Shown piece by piece: positions 16,889 through 23,069 of a stretch of 34,763 nt of DNA. Both the position numbers and the translations under genes were made by a program. How positions within the stretch are numbered: position 1 is the first letter of the stretch; each line of letters opens with the position of its first letter. The notes beneath the pieces were generated by a model that was not told the DNA's origin, searched no databases, and saw only the letters and a list, made by a program, of their open reading frames with translations. This stretch comes from a virus, in IMG/VR virus record IMGVR_UViG_3300050821_009471, positions 1-34,763 of that record. One strand, given 5' to 3'.

Positions 16889-17458
16889 CTAAAAGTTACT
16901 TGCGCGTTTGTTAAACCCAGCAGCTGGCTTAGCGTCCAGTCTCTGAATCTTATGGTCCGCCACGATCTGGCCGTAGTAAGATCCCACGCCGTCAGAGCCG
17001 GTCGCTTTGGTATCTTCCATCCTCAAGCGAGTGTAAGACTTATTTGCAATTTGTTCAGCAAGATATCGAGGGCCCACCACAACTCGATTAGTCGGCACCA
17101 TCCACTCTTCTGCTGGAACGCCGGCAAATTTTTTTGTCCAAATATCAATAGAGTCACCGATGATCTCTTTGTGCTCTGCGATGAAACGAACATACTCTTT
17201 TGCGAACTCATAGTCGGCGCGATATTTTTCATTGAACGGCTCTTTGCAAGACATCGTGCGGATCGGCTTCAGATAATAGCCGTCAGTCTTGTCGATCTCC
17301 CTGGTCGAGAGTTTTGTTTGAGGCTCCGTCTCTTTCACAGGCAGATTTCCCATAGGATCGGGGGTGATTGCCTTTACTTGAGCTTCAAAGTTCTGGATGT
17401 TTTCATGAGCTTTTTCGAGCTCTTTTTGCGATGAGCTATTCACTTTAGGTGTTGTCAT
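16889..17458 (-). CDS. Hypothetical virion or head-completion protein (189 aa)
   Basis: Mostly helical, charged. N-terminal ~45 residues are Ser/Lys/Glu-rich and probably coiled-coil or flexible; the middle YEFAKEYVRFIAEHKEIIGDSIDIWTKKFAGVPAEEW...TNRVVVGPRYLAEQI seems globular. AGGAG nine bases upstream of ATG. Located between the capsid-associated beta proteins and the adaptor, so a connector role is plausible; no family recognised. Confidence 0.6.
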   Translation of the reverse strand: MTTPKVNSSSQKELEKAHENIQNFEAQVKAITPDPMGNLPVKETEPQTKLSTREIDKTDGYYLKPIRTMSCKEPFNEKYRADYEFAKEYVRFIAEHKEIIGDSIDIWTKKFAGVPAEEWMVPTNRVVVGPRYLAEQIANKSYTRLRMEDTKATGSDGVGSYYGQIVADHKIQRLDAKPAAGFNKRASNF

Positions 17459-17474
17459 TAGGTCTCCTTGTCCC

Positions 17475-17915
17475 TCATCGAGGGGATATATTTCTAAAAC
17501 TTCCTGGAATGTAAGTTATGTTATTAGTACGACCAAGATTGATCGCTCCTGTATTCACATCGCCAACAGCTACAATCTGAGGCAAGGTCGGCCCGTAGGC
17601 AGGCATAGGTATAAATGCGTTAGCGTTCAAGGAATTTATGTCCAAAGTCACTTGATTCATGCCAGGGATCGCGATCACATAACCTAACTGATTATTGAGC
17701 TGGGAAGAGCCGTAAAAGGGAGGGATCAAAAGTCTCACAAGCTGACCGATCACGTAGTTGTTGTTGGCCCCATAGAAGGTGGGACTCATAGTCACAGTTG
17801 TAGTAACCCCCAGAGAAATGCCAACGATCGTGAAAGCGTCAGGAACATAGTACTGAGGCTGGATTGGGGGATTCGCATAGGCTGGCTTAGGAGGATTGAA
17901 GTATCCGTTGCTCAT
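17475..17915 (-). CDS. Virion protein paralogous to C-terminal part of 379-aa protein (146 aa)
   Basis: Shares GTTTTV...NNYVIGQLVR..IPP..GSSQLNNQ.GYVI...N.F...PQIVAVGDVNTG with the C-terminal half of the 379-aa protein encoded just upstream, so the two arose by partial duplication. Likely capsid-decoration or tail component. I chose ATG 17915 (MSNGYF); the upstream 21 codons cross a palindrome and have no better start. Confidence 0.6.
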   Translation of the reverse strand: MSNGYFNPPKPAYANPPIQPQYYVPDAFTIVGISLGVTTTVTMSPTFYGANNNYVIGQLVRLLIPPFYGSSQLNNQLGYVIAIPGMNQVTLDINSLNANAFIPMPAYGPTLPQIVAVGDVNTGAINLGRTNNITYIPGSFRNISPR

Positions 17916-17923
17916 GAATCTTC

Positions 17924-17949
17924 GTATGTTAAATTTTACTATAACATAC
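17924..17949. promoter_or_regulatory. 8-bp palindrome GTATGTTA/TAACATAC
   Basis: Perfect 8-bp inverted repeat with a 10-base AT-rich spacer, ending nine bases before the ATG of the 146-aa gene. It could be an operator or an RNA hairpin hiding the ribosome-binding region. No good promoter is visible beside it. Confidence 0.4.
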
Positions 17950-17989
17950 TTTTTTGTTCTTGTGATGTAAAGACACATTACACGGGCGA

Positions 17990-18067
17990 CCTGGGGGTAC
18001 TGATCCCCCAGGGGCCATGCGCCTGTTTTTTAAGCAGACTTGCAGGAGCTAAGTGCACCACTCCTGC
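17990..18067. other. Two strong intergenic hairpins
   Basis: CCTGGGGG/CCCCCAGG (17990-17997 with 18005-18012, 7-base loop) and GCAGGAG/CTCCTGC (18042-18048 with 18061-18067, 12-base loop). They separate the 379-aa gene from its partial paralogue. Neither has a U-run in the minus direction, so RNA processing or attenuation is as likely as termination; on the plus strand a TTTTTT run follows a small CAGG/CCTG stem. Confidence 0.45.
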
Positions 18068-18075
18068 CATTGACT

Positions 18076-19215
18076 TTAGACGCTATAGTCATAAAGATAA
18101 GCGGTCCAAACATACAAGCTAGACGCCGTTAAGAGAGGCGCATTAGCAGGAACTTCCTGAGCTGCTGCCGCCGCTCCTCTTCCGAGACCAACAATAAAAC
18201 CTTGTCTTGTATTGTTCACGAAAGACCCCTGAATAGCAGGTCCGTTAATGGTTGGAGTACCATTTACAAACGTTGGATATTTAGGGCTAGGATAGAGAGC
18301 GCCTCCAGAATAAGGAGTTCCTCCTGTGTTCACATCGCCTACAGCAACTACTTGCGGGAATGACAAGCCTGGGACAGACGCAACCGGTTGGTTCGCTGTG
18401 AAGGCTGTAAATCCAGTAGAGTTGATGCTGCAAATGAAGCTGCTATTACTCAACAACTGAGTTACATATCCATAGATCGGAGATCCAGGGATCTGAACGT
18501 TCGGCAAGGAATTTAGCTGAACAGTTCCCCAAGAAGATGGGATTCTGAAAGCAATTTCCTGACCTACTACAAAGTTGTGGTCATTCGCTGTGAAAACAGT
18601 AGTTGTGGTCCCCAGATTTATTCCGGAAATAAAAGATAGTTCCGGCTGATAAAGTCCTGGGTTCAGGATTTTTTTAACTTTAGCCCCCGCTGGAGAGGCA
18701 GAAAGCGCAGTATAGTTACCACCACTCGCATCCCAAGAAATTTGGAATGTAGTTGGGCTCAGAACCGTAACAACAAATGGGATTCCTGCCATTTGAGGCA
18801 TTCCAGTTGTTGGAGTCTGATACAGCCCTTGCATTACCACAACATCTTCAGATGAGAGCCCGTGAGCCCCCACTGTAGTCACTACGGGGTTTGTTACGGC
18901 AGTGATTGAGGCGATCTGGATACTAGGTCCGTATTGGAGAGCCAATCCGGCGCTAAATGTACTGATACCTCCTGTAGCAACATAGTCCGCAGCTATAGTC
19001 CATGGGAAAGAGGCCGCGCTGATGTATTCTTGGTCAGCGACTCCTTGTCCCATTGAAAAATCCCAATACGCCCTTACTGTGGAATATTGAGCAGGTGAGC
19101 TATGAGCAGTGACGTTTTCCAATTCGACCCTTTGGGGCTGGAATGGCAGAAAAATGGTTTGTGCCGCTCCCGATGTGGTAAAACTTCCTCGAGCAATTCT
19201 TGAATATTCAGCCAT
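18076..19215 (-). CDS. Capsid-associated/virion beta protein (379 aa)
   Basis: Encoded directly after the major capsid gene with AAGGAG before its ATG. The first ~80 residues (GSFTTSGAAQTIFLPFQPQRVELEN) are followed by repeated beta modules such as ASITAVTNPVVTTVGAHGLSSEDVVV and a C-terminal part duplicated in the 146-aa gene. The composition and position suggest a decoration, head-completion or tail protein. No enzyme motif. High expression is likely given its place behind the capsid gene. Confidence 0.65.
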   Translation of the reverse strand: MAEYSRIARGSFTTSGAAQTIFLPFQPQRVELENVTAHSSPAQYSTVRAYWDFSMGQGVADQEYISAASFPWTIAADYVATGGISTFSAGLALQYGPSIQIASITAVTNPVVTTVGAHGLSSEDVVVMQGLYQTPTTGMPQMAGIPFVVTVLSPTTFQISWDASGGNYTALSASPAGAKVKKILNPGLYQPELSFISGINLGTTTTVFTANDHNFVVGQEIAFRIPSSWGTVQLNSLPNVQIPGSPIYGYVTQLLSNSSFICSINSTGFTAFTANQPVASVPGLSFPQVVAVGDVNTGGTPYSGGALYPSPKYPTFVNGTPTINGPAIQGSFVNNTRQGFIVGLGRGAAAAAQEVPANAPLLTASSLYVWTAYLYDYSV

Positions 19216-19226
19216 GATACATCTCC

Positions 19227-19643
19227 TTAGTTTCCGCTGCGTGTGCAGAGTAGGTTTCTAATAGCGGTATCTTGGGTGATCGCCTGTGCTTGCGCGAACT
19301 TGACCGCGAGGGTCGCATTTTGCGCGAGCATGCCGGAGTAGTATGGATCTCTGTAAATGAGATTCATGCTAAAGCCGTCTTGGTTGATGTGCGTGAGCGC
19401 TTGCTTCCCAGCGACTGTGTTGTAATACACATCTCGCCCGTTAGCAGACGTTCCTCGCGCAACTGGAGCTTCTGAGCTTGCCAAGATACGGATGTTGTAA
19501 ACAGCTCCGTATTCAGATGGCAGCGCAGAGGCGTTGGTTGGATAGTTCCATTGGCTCAAAAAGCCGGAACCTGTCAAACCATCGAAGTCGGGTTGTAGCT
19601 CTGTAGAGCTGAGCATAAAATATGCAGAGCGAACAGGGCCTGT
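19227..19643 (-). CDS. Major capsid protein exon 6 (C-terminal 138 codons)
   Basis: Begins TGPVRSAYFMLSS immediately after intron 5 and runs to the stop. The long uninterrupted C-terminal exon contains the typical N4-gp56-like end (DGFSMNLIYRDPYYSG...ATLAVKFAQAQAITQDTAI). A gene finder would call only this part, from the internal ATG at 19616. Confidence 0.85.
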   Translation of the reverse strand, partial: TGPVRSAYFMLSSTELQPDFDGLTGSGFLSQWNYPTNASALPSEYGAVYNIRILASSEAPVARGTSANGRDVYYNTVAGKQALTHINQDGFSMNLIYRDPYYSGMLAQNATLAVKFAQAQAITQDTAIRNLLCTRSGN

Positions 19644-21756
19644 CAGTTCTATTACTTTTGTGACCTAACCTTGGCTAGGCGGGGAAACCTCTTCGGATCT
19701 CCCTCTCTGTGTTACCACAGAGATTAGACTATCGCATCTAGTGAAAATGGAACCGCATTTTGAGCACCTTTTTGATTTTTCATCTAGGTGAATCATTATG
19801 TTAATCCCACTGTGATCACAAGTCTCAGGATTTAGTCGTTCAGGCTGAGAATATTTGGATTTAATCATCTCACAAAGCGCTCGTCCAAAGGCTATTTCTC
19901 GACCTTTTAACTGTCCAAACATTTTTTTAATGTTCTTATTTTGCTTGTAAGAAAGATTCATTTTAAATTCCAATGTCATTCTCTTGCCCCTTGTTATCCT
20001 TCAGCTTACGCTGCGAGGAACTCCAAGTCAATTACCCAAGATTTTACTTCGGCACACACTTTACCGAATCGATCCATACCCTCAATGCCTGACATAAATT
20101 TATAGGCCACACTGTTACCGCCTCAGACAGGCGAGCTAGTCATTTCTGCTAGCTTCCGCGGTTTCTGATATATCCGCGGGTCGGACTGTTGCATACCGTG
20201 AAAAGAGACGTTCCCCTTACTCACAGTTCTTCTCGCTCAGTCTCTCACGCTGCAAATAGTGAGACGCTCCCACTACTCGCTTGCGCCTCGTTGCCCATGG
20301 GGGCTTCCGAGTCAATCAGAGAAGATTTTAGAACAACACGTATACTTCTATTGTTCGTATCAAGTGTCGCTGCAACCAAACTGAAGTCAGAGACTCCAAG
20401 GTTGGTTGGGTTGTCACCGTTGTTCCCGCCACCTGCATTGATCTCAGACGCTGCTGAGAGAATGTAGTCGCGGAGGATAAGCATTCTGTTACTTTTGTGA
20501 CCAACCTGCTACTCTTCTAAGAATGTCAATATTCCTAGAAATTTGCTTAGGCACTGTTCTTCTTTCTCTATCGGTCGCTCTTATTTTGTTCGCGATCGAT
20601 ACCTTTCGCATATAGTTGGCGGAACCCCCTCTTCGGAGGATTCTCACTGCCTTCATTTATCCGCAGTGCTCAGACTTTCGAATCCCTTTCGGGCCGGCTC
20701 GCTAAGTCGTTCACGGTGCATGTTCCTATAAGAAACTGAGTCGCGGCATTCGCTGCACTGATATCTGGAAAGAGTCCACAATCCGCAGACGCATTCATAG
20801 ACACCAGGTCTTATTTTCTTCAGTTTACTAATTTCCATACTTCCGCCTTGTCACCCCATCGGGCTTCCAAGTCTATCAGAGTCGGTTTATCGAGGACATT
20901 ATTCTATCCTCGGCTTGACGCATTGCTACCAATTTGGCGCCAAGACATGCTGGCCATAGCTTAGGCAGCCAGCCTTTCGGATACCCAAGCTAATACACCT
21001 TCCTGATCTTGTAATATTACCTGTTCATTTATAATACAACCAGTTCCAAAAAAAGCCATTTGAGCGTCAATTATATCTCTTTGAGGTACTTGAGCTGGTG
21101 GATCAATTCCTGAATTACCTAATTGTATAGTAGGGGGAGTTAAAGCCCTTGGTCTCATAAATCTGCAAGTAGTTCCGCCATTAGCTGGCATAGATACTTT
21201 ATCAGCAATGCATACTGTTACTTTAATAACCTGATACAGTTTAGTTGTATTAGGCGGGGAAGTTCTTCGACATTCCCTCAGCGGCTTTCGTCCACTGCTC
21301 AGACTGTTGCATCCCTTGCGGGTCAACTCGCTCAGTCGTTCACGCTGCTTTCGCTTGCGCCTCGTTGCCATGCCAAAAGGTTTAGGTTTCCGAGTCAATC
21401 AGAGTTGATTTTAATATCCCCAATTAAATGATAAGGATATAATTCATAGTTGGGGTGGGAACATAAAGCCGTTCTGTTACTTAATTATAACCTAACTAAC
21501 TTAACAAGTTAATTTAATTAGGCGGGGAAGCTCTTCGGCTATCCCTCTCACTGTCGCCAATGAGGTCGGACTGTCGCATCACCTTTCGGTGTCTCCTCAC
21601 TCAGTCTCTCACGCTGCTTTCGCTTGCGCCTTGTTGTCCTCTAGGGAGTTCCAAGTCAATCAGAGGAAATTTAACGGCGACACTTTAAGCGTCTATCGCC
21701 GGAGCTAAACTTTGGAGGATCATTGGCCCTAACTGAGAAGTAGTAGTAATTGACAT
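19227..21756 (-). CDS. Major capsid protein, split by five group I introns and one short insert
   Basis: Resembles the N4-gp56-type capsid family. Exons: 21756-21695, 21469-21434, 21210-20906, 20481-20350, 20107-20063, 19643-19227. Joining them and removing 37 nt (20966-20930) gives 960 nt, 319 aa, with no stop. Key recognisable stretches: YVPTPTMNYILIADKVSMPANGGTT (across exons 1-3; residues ~22-47), ERLA|VAMRQAED|LILRDYILSAAS, GDNPTNLGVSD and GIEGMDRFG|TGPVRSAYFMLSS. The ATG has AAGGA eight bases upstream. Each junction restores the expected family sequence, which is the main reason for the chosen sites. The 37-nt insert contains an in-frame UAA after codon 115 and is not explained by the introns. 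Confidence 0.85.
19644..20062 (-). ncRNA. Group I intron 5 (419 nt, with ORF)
   Basis: P1: exon TTCGGT pairs with GCCGAA in the intron, U.G at the splice site. P7 strands GACTA (about 19834-19838) and TAGTC (about 19727-19731). P9 loop CGAAGAG near 19690. 3' end AAGTAATAGAACTG. The P6-P8 region is enlarged and holds a 104-codon ORF. Joining exon 5 to exon 6 gives DRFG|TGPVR. Confidence 0.85.
19665..19979 (-). CDS. Intron 5-encoded small Cys-containing protein (104 aa)
   Basis: Entirely inside intron 5. Basic N-terminus (NLSYKQNKNIKKMFGQLKGREI), helix ALCEMIKSKYS, then a possible zinc site: C at ~53, H at 55 and CSKCG at ~71. No HNH, GIY-YIG or LAGLIDADG motif seen, so homing activity is not supported by motif. 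The SD (AAGGGG) is the ribozyme core sequence ACAAGGGGC, and the final ~30 codons run through P7-P9, so the end may be constrained by RNA and not by protein function. Confidence 0.5.
   Translation of the reverse strand: MTLEFKMNLSYKQNKNIKKMFGQLKGREIAFGRALCEMIKSKYSQPERLNPETCDHSGINIMIHLDEKSKRCSKCGSIFTRCDSLISVVTQRGRSEEVSPPSQG
20108..20349 (-). ncRNA. Group I intron 4 (242 nt)
   Basis: P1: exon GAACAAT pairs with GTTGTTC, U.G at splice. Core CTGATTGACTCGGAA near the 5' side, ACAACG/AGGCGCAAGCG, P7 GACTG (near 20238) with CAGTC (near 20185). 3' end GTAACAGTGTG. Extra stem-loops (GTGGGAGCGTCTCAC and CCGCGG...CCGCGG) enlarge it. No ORF. Splicing joins DTNN|AYKFMSGIEG. Confidence 0.85.
20350..20481 (-). 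CDS. Major capsid protein exon 4 (44 codons)
   Basis: Encodes LILRDYILSAASEINAGGG through DTNN, starting at CTT right after intron 3 (…CAGAATG). In-phase on both sides. The codon before ATC in the genome (CTT) supplies the residue expected between ED and ILRD. Confidence 0.85.
20482..20905 (-). ncRNA. Group I intron 3 (424 nt, with ORF)
   Basis: P1: exon CGAGGAT pairs with GTCCTCG (U.G). P10: 3' exon UUAU with AUAA just upstream of the guide. P7 GACTT (near 20707) with AAGTC (near 20674). P9 loop CGAAGAG. 3' end AAGTAACAGAATG. Peripheral insertion holds a 61-codon ORF. Splicing joins MRQAED|LILRDY. Confidence 0.85.
20653..20838 (-). CDS. Intron 3-encoded zinc-ribbon micro-protein (61 aa)
   Basis: Inside intron 3. 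CVCG at ~18 and CSEC at ~29 form a plausible four-Cys zinc site in a Lys/Arg-rich peptide, starting MEISKLKKIRPG. The SD overlaps the core AAGGCGG. The last ~20 codons (RERLSEPARKGFESL) read through P7/P8, and intron 2's core in the same frame would give a similar RERLSELTRKG, so this half is ribozyme-dictated. Could be a splicing factor, a remnant or a chance ORF; no endonuclease motif. Confidence 0.45.
   Translation of the reverse strand: MEISKLKKIRPGVYECVCGLWTLSRYQCSECRDSVSYRNMHRERLSEPARKGFESLSTADK
20906..21210 (-). CDS. Major capsid protein exon 3 (interrupted)
   Basis: Reads (L)IADKVSMPANGG through WVSERLA, then a 37-nt insert, then VAMRQAED. 305 nt minus 37 leaves 268, in phase with both introns. 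Standard decoding stops at UAA 20963-20961. Confidence 0.8.
20930..20966 (-). other. 37-nt frame-breaking hairpin insert in capsid exon 3
   Basis: Between GCT (20969-20967, Ala) and GTA (20929-20927, Val) of an otherwise continuous ERLA|VAMRQ. The 5' side forms GCUGGC/GCCAGC (20973-20968 with 20954-20949) with a 13-nt loop that holds GCC then in-frame UAA (20963-20961). GCC occurs again at 20938-20936; hopping GCC to GCC restores frame, giving ERLAAKLVAMRQ. Too small for any ribozyme intron. The bypass model is inference. Confidence 0.6.
21211..21433 (-). ncRNA. Group I intron 2 (223 nt)
   Basis: P1: exon TATCCT pairs with GGGATA, U.G at splice. Core CTGATTGACTCGGAA, AGGCGCAAGCG, P7 GACTG (21333-21337) with CAGTC (about 21302-21306). 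P8 hairpin CCCGCAAGGG. 3' end AAGTAACAGTATG. Splicing joins NYIL|IADKV. The frame is open into exon 3, making a misleading 145-aa ORF. Confidence 0.85.
21434..21469 (-). CDS. Major capsid protein micro-exon 2 (36 nt)
   Basis: Encodes (M)LYVPTPTMNYI plus two bases. Only 12 codon-equivalents between two introns; found because it restores AML.VPTP...IADKVSM, which the family shows, and fits P10 of intron 1 (GCUUUA with UAAAGU). Confidence 0.75.
21470..21694 (-). ncRNA. Group I intron 1 (225 nt)
   Basis: P1: exon CGGCGAT pairs with GTCGCCG, U.G. P10: 3' exon GCUUUA pairs with UAAAGU next to the guide. Core CTGATTGACTTGGAA, AGGCGCAAGCG, P7 GACTG (about 21602-21606) with CAGTC (about 21569-21573), P8 CACCGAAAGGTG, P9 loop CCGAAGAG. 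3' end AAGTAACAGAACG. Exon 1 is 62 nt (21756-21695). Confidence 0.85.
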
Positions 21757-21951
21757 AAGTGTTCCTTAAATGTCGTGTGTGCTATACTACATGTGAAGAT
21801 GATCCGTGGACGACGCGTAATACGTCCGTTCTCACTTCACGGACTAGAAGTTGCGACACTTCTTGGATAACGCTATGCCTCTGACGTGGGCTCCCGAGAA
21901 ATCCTTAACGCGGATTAAACGAAACTGCATAATAAAAATTTTGGTTGATTT
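21757..21951. promoter_or_regulatory. Structured leader between capsid and HNH genes
   Basis: 195 bases with no gene, between divergent genes. Nested pairing TCCGTG/CACGGA around GGACG/CGTCC, a second hairpin AGAAGT/ACTTCT, and AATCC/GGATT. TATAG near 21783 could be a minus-strand -10. Likely the capsid 5' UTR and promoters of both genes. Confidence 0.4.
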
Positions 21952-22623
21952 ATGTCAAATGAGATTGATCCTACAGAAATAGTTGCACTCTATCGAGTGT
22001 GGACTAGCATGCTCTATCGATGCACAAGACCAGACAACAAACAGTACAAAAACTACGGAGGAAGAGGGATTTTTCTCTGCGAAGAATGGATGGATTTCAA
22101 TAATTTTGTTAGAGATGTTGGGAAAAGGCCGTTTGAAGGATGTCATCTGGATCGAACTGACAACGACAAAGGATATAGCAAAGAAAATTGCAGATGGACC
22201 ACCCCAAAGGTAAATCATAGGAACAAGAGGAATAATCGATACTATGACACATCTTGCGGCAAAATATGCCAATCCGAACTCATCGAGAGAATGGGATTTA
22301 CCCGAACTCAATTTAAGAGAGCTATTGAAAAGCATGGAACAGATTGTGTTATCAGAATGTTTGATGAGAACAAAATCCCAACAAAGAAAAAAGTTGTGGA
22401 TTTAGAAGATATTGTAGGAAGAAAATTCGGAAGATTAACGCTAAATTCTGTAGACAGAACATCGAAAACAGGGGCAAGATATCACTGCGAATGTGAGTGT
22501 GGATATAAATCCACCATTACTAGATTCAAATGTCTACGTGGGTTGGCCACTGAATGTAAATCGTGCTGTCGAAAAGGAGACAAAAATCCAAAAAGGAAAT
22601 CTGTATCGAAATCGAGTCAATAA
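21952..22623 (+). CDS. Free-standing HNH endonuclease (223 aa)
   Basis: Resembles the phage HNH/AP2-associated endonuclease family. Visible: YKNYGGRGIFLCEEWMDFNNFVRDVG (residues ~29-54), then LDRTDNDKGYSKENCRWTTPKVNHRNKRNN (HNH-like core, ~63-92), a helix-turn region (ERMGFTRTQFKRAIE), and a C-terminal GRKFGRLT...CECECG...CKSCCRK zinc ribbon. It lies opposite the intron-rich capsid gene, the position expected of a collaborative homing endonuclease. The SD is weak (GGTTGA). Its 3' end is in a perfect inverted repeat. Confidence 0.85.
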   Translation: MSNEIDPTEIVALYRVWTSMLYRCTRPDNKQYKNYGGRGIFLCEEWMDFNNFVRDVGKRPFEGCHLDRTDNDKGYSKENCRWTTPKVNHRNKRNNRYYDTSCGKICQSELIERMGFTRTQFKRAIEKHGTDCVIRMFDENKIPTKKKVVDLEDIVGRKFGRLTLNSVDRTSKTGARYHCECECGYKSTITRFKCLRGLATECKSCCRKGDKNPKRKSVSKSSQ

Positions 22624-22650
22624 ATATACGACTCGATTTCGATACAGATT
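22598..22650. terminator. Perfect 21-bp inverted repeat, bidirectional terminator-like
   Basis: 22598-22618 is exactly complementary to 22630-22650, with an 11-base AT-rich loop. It covers the last codons of the HNH gene and the stop of the convergent zinc-ribbon gene. There is no U-run, so termination is uncertain; a boundary of an inserted homing cassette is another reading. Confidence 0.6.
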
Positions 22651-22885
22651 ACATCGGCTTGCTCTCCCACGGACTTTTTCCCTGCTTCCTAAGTTTCGCC
22701 GCTTTGCGAATGTTTTCGAACACCTTCCCCTCACAAAGCGGACCCATGAAATCCACCATTGTGATGGCAGGATGAGTTGCCAAGAAGTGATCGCAGTAAT
22801 CGCAGAGCCTAAAAGTCTTTCCCCCTGAGTTGACGAAAGACCCGTTTGTTGCATCCTCTTTGCACTTATCGCATTTAAGTTTCAT
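22649..22885 (-). CDS. Small zinc-finger protein (78 aa)
   Basis: Zinc ribbon plan: CDKC at ~5, CDYCDHF at ~28, in a 78-aa protein with a basic C-terminus (RKAAKLRKQGKS). It overlaps the next gene upstream by 11 bases. Could be a regulator or scaffold-associated factor; no clear family. Confidence 0.6.
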   Translation of the reverse strand: MKLKCDKCKEDATNGSFVNSGGKTFRLCDYCDHFLATHPAITMVDFMGPLCEGKVFENIRKAAKLRKQGKSPWESKPM

Positions 22886-23069
22886 CGCGTCTTCTTTTGA
22901 TTATATTTCTTATCTTTTCCAGATCGTAATCTTCACAGTTATTTCTTTCCAGGTGTTCCAAAAAGTTTTGCATGGAAGCGACGTCAGAAAACTCTATGCA
23001 ATCTACCATCATGCTATTTCCCATCGGTTTGCTCACGGCAATCAATGATCTTGCGGAATTTTCTGCCAC
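22875..23069 (-). CDS. Hypothetical protein (64 aa)
   Basis: Small acidic/helical protein (FSDVASMQNFLEHLERNNCEDYDLEKIRNIIKRRRDET), directly downstream of scaffold with overlapping stop/start. No motif recognised. Confidence 0.55.
   Translation of the reverse strand: MAENSARSLIAVSKPMGNSMMVDCIEFSDVASMQNFLEHLERNNCEDYDLEKIRNIIKRRRDET

Noticed and set aside
20961-21398. 145-aa ORF starting MTRKPKPFG
   Set aside because: Its first third is intron 2 read through in an open frame; the real gene continues from exon 2.
21470-21480. Alternative 3' splice site after AACAG for intron 1
   Set aside because: The frame reached is less consistent with the family than ATG+CTTTATGTTCC; P10 (GCUUUA with UAAAGU) and the shared 3' end support ...AGAACG.
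21840-21930. Hammerhead ribozyme (CGAAAC near CTGACG)
   Set aside because: The conserved core CUGANGA is not met and no cleavage triplet fits the helices.
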